From Aminivibrio sp. (GTDB taxonomy: Bacteria > Synergistota > Synergistia > Synergistales > Aminobacteriaceae): a stretch of 64,000 nucleotides of DNA. Positions 7,979-16,383 of this stretch are shown here, one piece after another (the stretch's first letter is position 1; each line of letters begins with the position of its first letter). Where the stretch lies: assembly GCF_016756745.1 (NCBI RefSeq), contig NZ_JAESIH010000025.1, positions 124,001 through 188,000 of the forward strand, read 5' to 3'. The position numbers were made by a program, and so were the translations under genes. Under the pieces are notes generated by a model. It had not been told where the DNA came from, did no database searches, and saw nothing but the letters and a program-made list of their open reading frames with translations.

Positions 7979-8707
7979 ATGCGTTTCAGAAGAATCCTTT
8001 TGAAACTCTCGGGAGAGGTCCTCTCCTGCTCTAACGGATTCGGGTTCGACTTCGACGCCGTGCGCCGCATCGGCGAAGAAATAGTCGAGGTGGCCCAGTC
8101 CGGAATCCAGATCGCCATGGTTGTCGGGGGCGGCAACATGCTTAGGGGCCGGGATCTGGAAAAGCTTGGGGTTGAACGGGCCCAGGCGGACTATATGGGC
8201 ATGCTGGCCACAGTGATGAATGCCCTCTGCCTTCAGGATGTTCTGGAGAAATTCGGCGCTCCCACCCGGGTCCAGACCGCCATCGAGATGCGCCAGATGG
8301 CAGAGCCCTACATCAGGCGCCGTGCCCTCCGTCACCTGGAAAAGGGCAGGATCGTTATTTTTGCCGCCGGCACGGGATCCCCCTATTTTTCAACCGATAC
8401 AGCGGCGGCTCTCCGGGCTGCCGAAATGGAAGCCGATTGCCTGTTGAAAGCCACAAAGGTAGATGGTATATATAATGCTGACCCCAAGAAACACCCCGAG
8501 GCGGTGCTTCTGCACAGGCTGACCTACATGGATGCCCTGCGGCAGCAGTTCGAGGTGATGGACGCGGCAGCGTTTTCCCTCTGCATGGAAAACGCTATTC
8601 CGATAATTGTGTTGAACATACTCAAGAAAGGAAACATGAAGAACTTTCTTTTGAAGGGTACCGACACGGGAACCATCGTTTCTGCGCAAGAGGACGGCGG
8701 GGCTTGA
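7979..8707 (+). CDS. pyrH: UMP kinase
   Basis: Phosphorylates UMP to UDP in pyrimidine synthesis; hexameric cytosolic enzyme of the amino-acid-kinase fold. 242 residues, standard size. Motifs: LLKLSGEVL at the N-terminus (phosphate loop Lys and Gly), [13 protein letters not shown] (about 44), the [23 protein letters not shown] segment (nucleotide-binding Gly-rich loop) and [15 protein letters not shown] 7979 ([12 protein letters not shown]) is chosen since family members begin there; the upstream in-frame ATG at 7919 sits in the terminator stem. Followed by frr. Confidence 0.97.
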   Translation: MRFRRILLKLSGEVLSCSNGFGFDFDAVRRIGEEIVEVAQSGIQIAMVVGGGNMLRGRDLEKLGVERAQADYMGMLATVMNALCLQDVLEKFGAPTRVQTAIEMRQMAEPYIRRRALRHLEKGRIVIFAAGTGSPYFSTDTAAALRAAEMEADCLLKATKVDGIYNADPKKHPEAVLLHRLTYMDALRQQFEVMDAAAFSLCMENAIPIIVLNILKKGNMKNFLLKGTDTGTIVSAQEDGGA

Positions 8708-8762
8708 GAGAACGGAACAGGCGTCCGTCTTTCCATTCTTCATTAAGAGGAGGAATTCCGGT

Positions 8763-9320
8763 ATGCCGAAAGAAGAGCTGAAAGTACTGCGGGAACGCAT
8801 GGAAAAGGTCATCGAGCACCTGAAGGGCGAGTTTCTCGCCATCAGGACAGGTCGGGCTCACCCGGGACTGGTGAGCGACATCAAGGTTGATTATTACGGG
8901 GCCCCCACTCCCATAAAGCAAATTGCTACCATCTCGGTTCCGGAGGGGAGGCAGATTGCCATTTCTCCCTTTGACAGATCTGCCCTTAAGCTGGTCGAGA
9001 AGGCCATACTGGCTTCATCCCTCGGCGTGACGCCCCAGAACGACGGGGAAATTATCCGGATAAACCTGCCGGAGCTGACCAGGGAACGACGGGTGGAACT
9101 CACCAAACTGGTGGGGAAATACGCTGAGGAAAGCCGCATCGCACTGAGAAATCTTCGGAGGGATTCCAACGAAACCCTCAAAAAGATGGAGAAAAACTCA
9201 GAGATCAGCGAGGACGAGCTGAAAAAATACACCAAGGATGTCCAGGACGTAACCGACGAGTTTATCAAAAAAGTCGACGAAATACTGAAGGCGAAGGAAA
9301 AGGAGATCATGGAGGAGTAA
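8763..9320 (+). CDS. frr: ribosome recycling factor
   Basis: Splits post-termination ribosomes together with EF-G. 185 residues, exactly the usual length. Characteristic stretches: [12 protein letters not shown] (about 27-38), [12 protein letters not shown], the [10 protein letters not shown] loop (about 84), [10 protein letters not shown] (about 101-110) and the C-terminal basic/acidic helix. A good Shine-Dalgarno AGAGGAGG stands at 8747-8754. Last gene before a terminator. Confidence 0.97.
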   Translation: MPKEELKVLRERMEKVIEHLKGEFLAIRTGRAHPGLVSDIKVDYYGAPTPIKQIATISVPEGRQIAISPFDRSALKLVEKAILASSLGVTPQNDGEIIRINLPELTRERRVELTKLVGKYAEESRIALRNLRRDSNETLKKMEKNSEISEDELKKYTKDVQDVTDEFIKKVDEILKAKEKEIMEE

Positions 9321-9342
9321 GCGGGAACTCCGTATATTTCGG

Positions 9343-9371
9343 AAGGCGGGGGAGCACTCCCGCTTCTTTTT
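9343..9371 (+). terminator. intrinsic terminator after frr
   Basis: Short stem GCGGG (9346-9350) / CCCGC (9359-9363) with flanking A and T pairs, then TTCTTTTT. Moderate strength. It lies just before the Shine-Dalgarno of the next gene, so some read-through is likely. Confidence 0.6.
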
Positions 9372-9386
9372 GCAGGAGGGATGACC

Positions 9387-10367
9387 ATGTCGCTGCCAAG
9401 GGTATATGTAACCCGCAGGATCCAGGATGCGGGACTCAGCCTTCTTCCCGGGCGGGTTGCGTTTGAAGTGTGGGAAAAATCAGCCCCCGTCGACCGGGAT
9501 GTGCTTCTGGAAAAAGCCTCGAAAGCGGAGGGGCTCCTGTGCACTCTTTCGGACAGAATAGACGAAGAGCTTTTCTCCCGCTGCCCCGGGCTGAAAGTGG
9601 TGAGCAATTACGCCGTGGGATTCGACAACATCGACGTGGAAGCTGCCACAAGAAGGGGAATTCTGGTAACGAACACGCCCGACGTGCTTACCAACGCCAC
9701 CGCCGACATGGCTTTTACCCTGATGCTCGCCTCCGCCCGCCGGGTAGTGGAGGCGAACGAGTTTCTCCGTTCGGGAGACTGGGTCACTTGGCATCCTGAT
9801 CTGCTTCTCGGGCAGGATGTGTCCGAATCCGTTCTCGGCATCGTGGGAATGGGGAAAATCGGTCAGGCCGTGGCGAGAAGAGCAGCGGGGTTTTCCATGA
9901 AGATCCTGTTTTTCAATCGCTCCCCGAGACCCGAAATGGAAAGAGAACTTGCGGCCAGACAGGTGTCCCTCGATGAACTGTTGAGAGAGAGCGACTTCGT
10001 TTCCCTTCATTGCCCCCTGAGTGCGGAGACAAAAGGCCTTATCGGGGAACGGGAGCTTCGAATGATGAAGAAATCCTCCATACTCATCAACACGTCAAGG
10101 GGAGCGGTGGTGGACCGGGAAGCTCTTTACAGGGCCTGTTCGGAACAATGGATCTGGGGCGCCGGGATCGATGTCTTCGAGAAAGAGCCTGTTCCCCTGG
10201 ACGAGCCCCTGCTGAAACTGAAGAACGTCACCACCACACCTCACCTCGGAAGCGCCACGATAAAGGCGAGGGAGGGCATGGCACGAAAAGCCGCCGAAAA
10301 CCTCCTGGCCGCGCTGGAAGGAAGAAAACCGGCCGACCTGGTGAACCCCCAGGCCTGGAAAAAATAG
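9387..10367 (+). CDS. D-2-hydroxyacid dehydrogenase (glyoxylate/hydroxypyruvate reductase-like)
   Basis: NAD(P)-dependent reductase of the D-isomer-specific 2-hydroxyacid dehydrogenase family, 326 residues. Rossmann motif GIVGMGKIGQAVARR (about 152), catalytic Arg in NTSRGAVVD (about 233), catalytic Glu in IDVFEKEPVP and catalytic His in TPHLGSAT (about 283). The N-terminal substrate domain has SNYAVGFDNID, closest to glyoxylate reductase-type enzymes. ATG 9387 is used because AGGAGGG (9374-9380) abuts the earlier ATG at 9381 and is correctly spaced only for 9387. Substrate specificity is not determinable here. Confidence 0.9.
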   Translation: MSLPRVYVTRRIQDAGLSLLPGRVAFEVWEKSAPVDRDVLLEKASKAEGLLCTLSDRIDEELFSRCPGLKVVSNYAVGFDNIDVEAATRRGILVTNTPDVLTNATADMAFTLMLASARRVVEANEFLRSGDWVTWHPDLLLGQDVSESVLGIVGMGKIGQAVARRAAGFSMKILFFNRSPRPEMERELAARQVSLDELLRESDFVSLHCPLSAETKGLIGERELRMMKKSSILINTSRGAVVDREALYRACSEQWIWGAGIDVFEKEPVPLDEPLLKLKNVTTTPHLGSATIKAREGMARKAAENLLAALEGRKPADLVNPQAWKK

Positions 10368-10373
10368 CAACTT

Positions 10374-10412
10374 AATCGCCCCTCCGGCGCGATGCCGGAG
10401 GGGCGATTTTTT
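10374..10412. terminator. bidirectional terminator
   Basis: Perfect 15-bp stem AATCGCCCCTCCGGC (10374-10388) / GCCGGAGGGGCGATT (10394-10408), 5-nt loop, with T runs on the plus strand and A-rich sequence on the other side. It serves the convergent hydroxyacid dehydrogenase (+) and aminotransferase (-) genes. Confidence 0.9.
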
Positions 10413-10428
10413 CAGCAGTCGTTCCGGT

Positions 10429-11619
10429 CTATTTCAGCTCTTCGAGGAACTCTTTGAAACGTCTCATTCCCTCGCGGATTTCCGCCTCGGAGTTCGAGTA
10501 GGAAATGCGAACGTTGCCCGGCGCCATGAAAGCACTGCCGGGCACGAGGGCGACGTACTTGGATTCCAGGAATATCCTGCACAGTTCCGTGTCGTCGGAA
10601 AGAACCTGCCCGTTCCACGTTTTGCCGAGGATTTTGTCCACGTTGAACCACACGTAGAAAGCTCCCTTGGGCTCGGTGAAGGATATGTAGGGCATATCCC
10701 TCATGAGCTCCACGATGAGATCCCTTCTTTTGCTGAAGGCCTTGTGCATGGTCCGGACATCCTGATCGGCTTCCTTCAGGGCGCCGACTGAAGCCCACTG
10801 GGCGACGGAGCATGCATTGGAGGTGATGTGCCCCTGGAGGTCGCCGATATATCCCATGATGGACGAGGGGCCGAGGGCGTAGCCGATCCGCCAGCCTGTC
10901 ATTGCGAAGGCCTTGCTGACTCCGTTGATGATGATGGTGAGGTCCTTTGCTTCAGGAACGAGGTTCAGAATCTGGTGGTGCTTTTCGCCGCAGTAGACAA
11001 GCCGTTCATAAATTTCGTCGAAGATGATGACGATGTTGTTTTCCATGGCGAGTTTGCCGAGATCCCTGAGGCACTGCTCGTCATAAATGGCGCCCGTGGG
11101 GTTGTTGGGAGTGTTTACGATCATGGCCCGGGTTCTCGGTGTAATGACTTTTTTTACTTCGTCGTACCGGGGGATGAAATGGGTTTTACTCGTGTCCACG
11201 AGAACCGCTTTCCCGTCGAAGAAGCGGATCTGTTCCACGTAGCTCACCCATGCGGGCGTGAAGACCAGGACTTCGTCGCCCGGGTCGATGACGCAGCCGA
11301 GAGCCTCGTAGAGAAGGGGTTTCGCTCCTGCTCCGACGACGACGTCGGCGGGAGCATATTCAAGGCCGAAATGGTCTTTATAGTAGGCGCAGACCGCCTC
11401 ACGAAGCTCGGGAATGCCCGTTCCCGGGGTATAGTGGGTCTGTCCTTTCTTCATCGCTTCTTCGGCGTAGCGGATTGCCGAAGGGGGAGAGTCGAAGTCG
11501 GGTTCTCCGGCGCCAAAGGAAATAACCGGCTTTCCTTCCCGTTTAAGGCTTTTGGCTTTTGCTGTAACGGCGAGGGTTGCTGAAGGTTCCATCTTTCGGG
11601 CTCTCTCGGAAATGTACAT
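10429..11619 (-). CDS. aspC: aspartate aminotransferase (class I, subgroup Ib)
   Basis: PLP-dependent transaminase, 396 residues, interconverting aspartate and oxaloacetate or acting on a related amino acid pair. Motifs: FGAGEPDFDSP (about 35), YTPGTGIPELREA (about 63), NTPNNPTGAIYD (about 168), IIFDEIYERLVY (about 197) and the PLP-lysine region INGVSKAFAMTGWRIGY (about 229), with the C-terminal Arg in VRISYS. Shine-Dalgarno AGGAGG lies 9 nt before the ATG. Isolated minus-strand gene with its own terminator. Subgroup Ib enzymes vary in acceptor, so exact substrate is open. Confidence 0.9.
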   Translation of the reverse strand: MYISERARKMEPSATLAVTAKAKSLKREGKPVISFGAGEPDFDSPPSAIRYAEEAMKKGQTHYTPGTGIPELREAVCAYYKDHFGLEYAPADVVVGAGAKPLLYEALGCVIDPGDEVLVFTPAWVSYVEQIRFFDGKAVLVDTSKTHFIPRYDEVKKVITPRTRAMIVNTPNNPTGAIYDEQCLRDLGKLAMENNIVIIFDEIYERLVYCGEKHHQILNLVPEAKDLTIIINGVSKAFAMTGWRIGYALGPSSIMGYIGDLQGHITSNACSVAQWASVGALKEADQDVRTMHKAFSKRRDLIVELMRDMPYISFTEPKGAFYVWFNVDKILGKTWNGQVLSDDTELCRIFLESKYVALVPGSAFMAPGNVRISYSNSEAEIREGMRRFKEFLEELK

Positions 11620-11655
11620 GATATACTACCTCCTGCACAATTTGATGTTGGTGTC

Positions 11656-11661
11656 ATTATA
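11656..11661 (-). promoter_or_regulatory. -10 element for the aminotransferase gene
   Basis: TATAAT on the minus strand (11661-11656), about 36 bp before the aminotransferase ATG. No good -35 is visible 16-18 bp upstream, so the call rests on the -10 and its position. Confidence 0.4.
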
Positions 11662-11689
11662 CCCCATTCAGAGGGTGATGAGGGTTTTA

Positions 11690-11875
11690 CTTAAATCCGC
11701 AGGCTTTTCAGGCAGAGGGAGCGTCGCCGGGCATACGGTGAATTCGCCCTCCCCAGGGGCGAAGAGATCTCGCTGGGAGCCTCGGGACTCGCTTGGGCAG
11801 TTGTCCTGGACGACAATCCGCCCCCCTCGCCCCAAGCGGTCCCCGGTGACACTCCCCGCTGGGGTGCGGATTGAG
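11690..11875. repeat. dispersed palindromic repeat, copy B
   Basis: About 186 bp, filling most of the 345-bp gap between the divergent aminotransferase and hpf genes. Ends match copies A and C (TTAAATCCGCAGG, CAGGCAGAGGGAGCGTCG; right end GGTGACACTCCCCGCTGG then GTGCGGATTGAGG). The interior combines a module shared with copy A (CCTCCCCAGGGGCGAAGAG, 11748-11766) and one shared with copy C (GCAGTTGTCCTGGACGACAA, 11798-11817), the latter nested inside CGCTTGGGC / GCCCCAAGCG arms (about 11790-11838). The minus-strand open frame here is a by-product. Confidence 0.8.
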
Positions 11876-11891
11876 GCTTTTATTCCTTTTG

Positions 11892-11920
11892 TTGCCCAGA
11901 ATCTCCCCTGGTGTTAGAAT
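11892..11920 (+). promoter_or_regulatory. hpf promoter
   Basis: TTGCCC (11892-11897), 17-bp spacer, TAGAAT (11915-11920) with an upstream TG (11912-11913) forming an extended -10. Start expected near 11927, 38 bases before hpf. It begins just after repeat copy B. Confidence 0.6.
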
Positions 11921-11964
11921 GATAACATAATCACTGAGCACTGAGCCTGAATGGAGGGATTTGC

Positions 11965-12507
11965 ATGGACATACGCTTTGTCACCCGTGGAGTCGAACTG
12001 AAGGATGACCTGAAGGGCTACATGGAAAACAAGATGTCCAAGCTCGAGAGATTTTTCAGCCGCATCATCGATGGTCAGGTTGTGATGAGTTTCGGACGGG
12101 GACTGTACACCGTGGAGATCACCTCCAACGCCAACGGGGTTATTATGAGAGGGCAGTCCAGCGCCCCGGACATGAGGAAGGCTTTCGACCAAGGGCTTAA
12201 AAATTTGGAGCGGCAGATCAAGAGACACAAGTCGTACCTGAAGGACCGCGCCCAGCTGAAAACCCATGACGTTTCCTTCGAACTGCCTTCGACAGAGACT
12301 GATACTGATCTGCCCATTCCTCCCGAAGAGGAAATAGTGAAGGTGAAGCGTTTCCCTCTGCGCCCCATGAGCGCAAAAGAAGCGACCATGCAGATGGACC
12401 TTCTGGGGCACGAGTTCTTTCTCTTCAAGAACGCGGAGAACGGTTCCGTCAATGTTGTCTACAAGCGCAAGGACGGCGGGTATGGTCTCCTCGAACCTTC
12501 GGAGTGA
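11965..12507 (+). CDS. hpf: ribosome hibernation promoting factor, long form
   Basis: Stationary-phase factor that dimerises 70S ribosomes into 100S particles. 180 residues, so the long (two-domain) form. The N-terminal S30AE domain (about 1-95) starts MDIRFVTRGVELKDDLKGY, and the C-terminal dimerisation domain (about 130-180) contains RPMSAKEATMQMDLLGHEFF and ends VVYKRKDGGYGLLEP. A charged linker separates them. Shine-Dalgarno GGAGGG at 11952-11957. Monocistronic: own promoter and terminator. Confidence 0.95.
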   Translation: MDIRFVTRGVELKDDLKGYMENKMSKLERFFSRIIDGQVVMSFGRGLYTVEITSNANGVIMRGQSSAPDMRKAFDQGLKNLERQIKRHKSYLKDRAQLKTHDVSFELPSTETDTDLPIPPEEEIVKVKRFPLRPMSAKEATMQMDLLGHEFFLFKNAENGSVNVVYKRKDGGYGLLEPSE

Positions 12508-12540
12508 TCCTCCGCTCCCGAAGAGGGTTGTCCGGCACGG

Positions 12541-12567
12541 AGAGGACCCTGCGCGGGTCCTCTTTTT
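12541..12567 (+). terminator. intrinsic terminator after hpf
   Basis: Perfect 9-bp stem AGAGGACCC (12541-12549) / GGGTCCTCT (12555-12563) with a TGCGC loop and a T tract. hypA begins only 18 bases later, leaving no room for a promoter, so hypA must rely on read-through or on a promoter within or before this hairpin. Confidence 0.85.
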
Positions 12568-12584
12568 CTTAGGACGGAACGAAC

Positions 12585-12923
12585 ATGCATGAAGTATCCC
12601 TTGCGGAATCTATAGCGGCCGCACTGCTTCAGATGCAGGAAGAACATCGCTGGAAATCCGTCGTGGAAGTCCGGCTCAGGATTGGTGCCCTGAGACAGGT
12701 TTTCCCCGACATCCTGTCTTTCGCGTTCAATACCGTCACCCGGAGCACCGCCCTTGAAGGGGCCCGCCTGGTAGTGGAAGATGTTCCCCTTTCCTTCCGG
12801 TGCAGAGACTGCGGAACTTCGTGGCAGGAAGAAACTGTCTTGTGCCCTTCCTGCGGCTCGATTCACCGGGAAACGGTTGCGGGGATGGAGCTGGATATTG
12901 AATCGGTGGAGGTAGAAGAATAA
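12585..12923 (+). CDS. hypA: hydrogenase nickel incorporation protein HypA
   Basis: Nickel metallochaperone for [NiFe]-hydrogenase, 112 residues. The N-terminus MHE supplies the nickel site (Met1 amine, His2, Glu3) and is intact. The zinc domain has two CxxC pairs, CRDC (about 74-77) and CPSC (about 88-91). Pairs with hypB two bases downstream. No hypCDEF or hydrogenase structural genes are in the window. The ATG has only a weak Shine-Dalgarno (AGGACGG). Confidence 0.95.
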   Translation: MHEVSLAESIAAALLQMQEEHRWKSVVEVRLRIGALRQVFPDILSFAFNTVTRSTALEGARLVVEDVPLSFRCRDCGTSWQEETVLCPSCGSIHRETVAGMELDIESVEVEE

Positions 12924-12925
12924 TC

Positions 12926-13591
12926 ATGAGCAAGATCGTTACCCTTCAGCAGTCGATTATGGCCGAAGACGAAAAATTCGCAGCATCCATAAGGGAGGCT
13001 AACAGGAAAAGAGGACTCCTCATGGTGAATATCATCGGTTCTCCCGGATGCGGCAAGACGACTCTCCTCGAGCGGACCGCGAAAGAATCCGGCCTCTCCT
13101 TTGCCGTGATCGAAGGTGACCTGGCGACGAACAGGGATGCTGAAAGACTGGACGTTCTCGGAATTCCCGTGGTGCAGGTGAATACCCACGGAGGATGCCA
13201 TCTCGAGGCGAACGTGGTTGAAAAGGCCATGGAAACCCTTCCATTGGACTCCCTCGACATCCTCTTCGTCGAAAACGTGGGAAACCTGGTGTGCCCAGCG
13301 GAATTCGACCTGGGGGAGGATTTCAAGGCAGCCGTGCTGAGCGCTCCGGAAGGGGCGGACAAACCACTCAAATACCCCTACCTTTTCAGCTCCTCAAAGA
13401 TCGTTCTTCTAACCAAGACCGACCTTCTTCCTTACCTCCCCTTCGATATGAAGATGTTCACCGACGATGTGAAGTCCCTCAACCCCGAAGCCCCGGTCCT
13501 GTACCTCAACGGACTGACCGGGGAAGGTTTCGGTGGATGGACGGACTTTCTGAAAGACAGGATCAAGGAGAAAAAAGCGGATGCCCGATGA
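12926..13591 (+). CDS. hypB: hydrogenase nickel incorporation GTPase HypB
   Basis: GTPase that works with HypA to insert nickel, 221 residues. G1 motif GSPGCGKTT (about 38), the metal-binding dimer-interface region HGGCHLEA (about 92) with the expected Cys and His, switch region DILFVENVGNLVCPAEFDLG (about 110) and G4 TKTD (about 163). It lacks an N-terminal His-rich or CxxCGC nickel-storage leader, so it is the simple form. It overlaps the next gene by 11 bases. Confidence 0.95.
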   Translation: MSKIVTLQQSIMAEDEKFAASIREANRKRGLLMVNIIGSPGCGKTTLLERTAKESGLSFAVIEGDLATNRDAERLDVLGIPVVQVNTHGGCHLEANVVEKAMETLPLDSLDILFVENVGNLVCPAEFDLGEDFKAAVLSAPEGADKPLKYPYLFSSSKIVLLTKTDLLPYLPFDMKMFTDDVKSLNPEAPVLYLNGLTGEGFGGWTDFLKDRIKEKKADAR

Positions 13592-15560
13592 GAAAAAACT
13601 GCTGGAAAAACTGAACCCCCGGCAGAGGGAAGCGGTCGCCTACTGCGACGGCCCCCTTCTCGTCCTGGCAGGCGCCGGAAGCGGCAAGACCAGGGTCCTG
13701 GCCCACAAAATCGCCTATCTCGTGGCAAAGGGGCTTTCCAGGCCGGAGGATATTCTTGCCGTGACGTTCACCAACAAAGCGGCCAACGAAATGAAGGAAC
13801 GGGTCAGGGCGCTCCTCGGGGACACGGGACGGGAGATGCAGATTTGCACCTTTCACTCCTTCGGCCTGCGTTTTCTTTTCAGGAACAGGGCATTTCTCCC
13901 CGCGGTCGGCCTGAAGGAAAGATTCGCCATTTTCGACAGGGGTGACAGTCGCTCCCTGGTCAAAGAGATCATGGAAGGGCTCAACATCGATACGAAGCAG
14001 TTCGAGCCTTCATCCATGCTCGACCGTATCTCCACGGTAAAGAACGACTGCCTTCCGGCAGGGAAGAGTTCCCCCCTTCTCGAAGGCATTTACGGCGATG
14101 TCTTCAAAGCCTACAACGAAGCGCTGAGACGCCAGAACGCCGTAGACTTTGACGATCTTCTTCTGCTTCCCCTTCGCTTGCTGGCTGCGGAACCGGATCT
14201 GCTGGAAAGGGAACGGAACCGTCTTTCGTGGGTGCTGGTGGACGAATACCAGGATGTCAACAGACCGCAATACCTCACCCTCGGCAAACTGGTGGGATCG
14301 AAGCGGAAAATAATGGTGGTGGGGGACCCGGACCAGTCCATCTATGGCTGGCGGGGCGCCGACATGACCATGATCCTCAACTTCGAACAGGATTTCCCCT
14401 CGGCAAAGGTCGTCATCCTCGACCAGAATTACCGCTCTTCAGGCACTATTCTTGGGGCAGCGAACGCACTGATCGAAGGGAATTCAAAGAGGCGGAAAAA
14501 GGACCTGTGGACTGCCCGCAACATGGGGGAGAAAGTCTACACCCTCCTCGGCCGGACGGAGTACCAGGAGGCGGATTTTCTGGTATCGGAAATACGGAGG
14601 CTCCATGACAGGGAGGGGTACAGCTACGGCGATATGGCACTCCTGTACCGCATCAACGCCATGAGCCGGGTCTACGAACAAAAATTCCTCGAAAACAGGG
14701 TCCCCTACCGGGTCGTGCGGGGAACCGCCTTCTATGACCGAAAGGAAGTGAAGGACATCCTTTCCTTCCTCAGGGCGGCGGTGAACCCCCTGGACAGGGT
14801 GTCCCTTACCCGCATCGCCAATGTCCCCGCAAGAGGACTTGGGAAGAAAAGCCTGGAAAAAGTGTTCGCCTTCCTGGAATCCCTGCCCGATCTTTCCGCC
14901 GAGGAGTACTGGAAGACCCTTGCTGAAGGGGTCGTGGCGGCGGAGGGAAAGGCAGGAACAGGACTGAGAAACCTGGCACGGCACATGGTGAAGATTCTCT
15001 CTCTTTCCGACAGCCTGGCTGACATACTGACCTACATTCTCGACACCATGGGGTATGAGGACATCCTTCGGAAGGACGATCCCGACGGCTGGGAAGAGCG
15101 GGTGGAAAACATCAGGGAACTCCGATCCATAGTCCCCACTGGCGGTGATCTCTCGGAAATGCTGGCGGAAGCAGCCCTTTTCACGGACCTTGAAAAACTT
15201 GACCTGGACGACAAGAACGCGGTGAACCTCCTGACCCTTCATGCTGCAAAAGGGCTCGAGTTCCCCGTGGTCTTTCTTGTCGGAATGGAGGAGGCCGTCT
15301 TTCCCCACTTCAAATGCCTTGAGGACAGGGAAAATATGGAAGAGGAGCGTCGGCTCTGCTACGTGGGCATGACCCGGGCCGAGGAACGGCTCTACATGAC
15401 CGGGGTCAGGTCCCGCAGGCTCTTCGGCACCACACTACGCAACGGTTTTTCCCGTTTTCTCTGGGAAATCCCTGACAAGTTCAAAACTGTGGACGACAGG
15501 GGCGAGGAGGAAAATCAGCATGCTGGCTTTGGGACTAACAGGAGACGTTGGGGCTGGTAA
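13581..15560 (+). CDS. UvrD/PcrA-family DNA helicase (short)
   Basis: Superfamily 1A 3'-5' DNA helicase for repair and replication-fork upkeep. Motifs: Q motif LNPRQREAV, I AGAGSGKT (about 31), Ia TFTNKAANEM, II VDEYQDVN (about 218; Tyr where Phe is usual), III GDPDQSIYGWRGA (about 249), IV QNYRSS (about 284), V TLHAAKGLEFPVVF (about 551), VI RRLCYVGMTRA (about 591). At 659 residues it is some 60-80 residues shorter than PcrA; it ends soon after domain 2A, so the C-terminal RNA-polymerase-binding Tudor domain is missing. Overlaps hypB (11 bases) and coaE (41 bases). Confidence 0.92.
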   Translation: MPDEKKLLEKLNPRQREAVAYCDGPLLVLAGAGSGKTRVLAHKIAYLVAKGLSRPEDILAVTFTNKAANEMKERVRALLGDTGREMQICTFHSFGLRFLFRNRAFLPAVGLKERFAIFDRGDSRSLVKEIMEGLNIDTKQFEPSSMLDRISTVKNDCLPAGKSSPLLEGIYGDVFKAYNEALRRQNAVDFDDLLLLPLRLLAAEPDLLERERNRLSWVLVDEYQDVNRPQYLTLGKLVGSKRKIMVVGDPDQSIYGWRGADMTMILNFEQDFPSAKVVILDQNYRSSGTILGAANALIEGNSKRRKKDLWTARNMGEKVYTLLGRTEYQEADFLVSEIRRLHDREGYSYGDMALLYRINAMSRVYEQKFLENRVPYRVVRGTAFYDRKEVKDILSFLRAAVNPLDRVSLTRIANVPARGLGKKSLEKVFAFLESLPDLSAEEYWKTLAEGVVAAEGKAGTGLRNLARHMVKILSLSDSLADILTYILDTMGYEDILRKDDPDGWEERVENIRELRSIVPTGGDLSEMLAEAALFTDLEKLDLDDKNAVNLLTLHAAKGLEFPVVFLVGMEEAVFPHFKCLEDRENMEEERRLCYVGMTRAEERLYMTGVRSRRLFGTTLRNGFSRFLWEIPDKFKTVDDRGEEENQHAGFGTNRRRWGW

Positions 15561-16383
15561 ATCGACGTTAACCCGCTTTTGGAAGGAAATGGGAGCTTCC
15601 GTCCTGGATGCGGATGAGATCGTCAGGAACCTGTGGAAGCGCCCGGATATCATCGACGAGGCAGTCTCAAGGTGGGGCAGGGGGGTCGCGGACAATTCCG
15701 GGAACATCCTGTCGGCTGAAATAGCGGCCCGGGCCTTCAGCTCCCCTGAAGATTATGCCTGGCTCTGCGGACTCCTTCATCCTCTCGTCAGGATTGAAAT
15801 GGAACGAATATCCGCTTCCCTGGAAGGCTGGGTTGTGGCCGAAATACCCCTTCTTTTCGAGGGCGGCGTGCCGGAATGGATGGACGCTACGGTCTACCTT
15901 GCCGCACCGGAAGAAAAGAGACGGGATCGAAATTCTGCGAGGGGATGGGACGGAAAAGAAATTCTCAGGAGAGAATCTTTCCTCCTTCCGCCGGATGAAA
16001 AAAAACGGCGGGCTGACATTGTGCTCGAAAACACCGGCACCATTGAAGACCTCAGGGAGACGGCAGGAAAGTATGCGCTCTTTTTCCGCCGTCTCTCAGG
16101 CCTTGTCCGGTGCACCGTGACGTTCCGGCGATACGAGGATGCTCTTCTGTACCGTGATTTTCTCAGGAAGGAACGGCTCGGGAGCGAGTTTGAGTGCTGC
16201 CGGACCGACGCCCTGGAGAAAAACGAGGGAAGCTGGCTCGTCTCCTTCATTTCCCGGGAGAGCTTTTTTGCCCGTCTTTCCCGTCCGCACGTAATGGACG
16301 GCGCCTGGGGCCCGTATACGGCCGCCATACGGCGGATGCCCTACAAAAAACGTATCACCCTTTCGGAGGAACTTGCCCAGTGA
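15520..16383 (+). CDS. coaE: dephospho-CoA kinase with extra C-terminal domain
   Basis: Last step of CoA synthesis: phosphorylates dephospho-CoA. Residues 1-193 form a normal CoaE: P-loop GDVGAGKST (8-16), DADEIVRNLW (30-39), a substrate-domain HPLVR (about 87-91), EIPLLFEGG (108-116) and an ARGWDGKEILRRESF lid segment. The family ends near 200 residues, but here about 94 more residues follow (nucleotides 16099-16380, starting SGLVRCTVTFRRYEDAL). I do not recognise this extension; it alternates beta-like and helical stretches and contains two adjacent Cys (ECC). The 41-base overlap with the helicase gene is unusually large, but the N-terminus fits the family exactly. Confidence 0.9.
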   Translation: MLALGLTGDVGAGKSTLTRFWKEMGASVLDADEIVRNLWKRPDIIDEAVSRWGRGVADNSGNILSAEIAARAFSSPEDYAWLCGLLHPLVRIEMERISASLEGWVVAEIPLLFEGGVPEWMDATVYLAAPEEKRRDRNSARGWDGKEILRRESFLLPPDEKKRRADIVLENTGTIEDLRETAGKYALFFRRLSGLVRCTVTFRRYEDALLYRDFLRKERLGSEFECCRTDALEKNEGSWLVSFISRESFFARLSRPHVMDGAWGPYTAAIRRMPYKKRITLSEELAQ

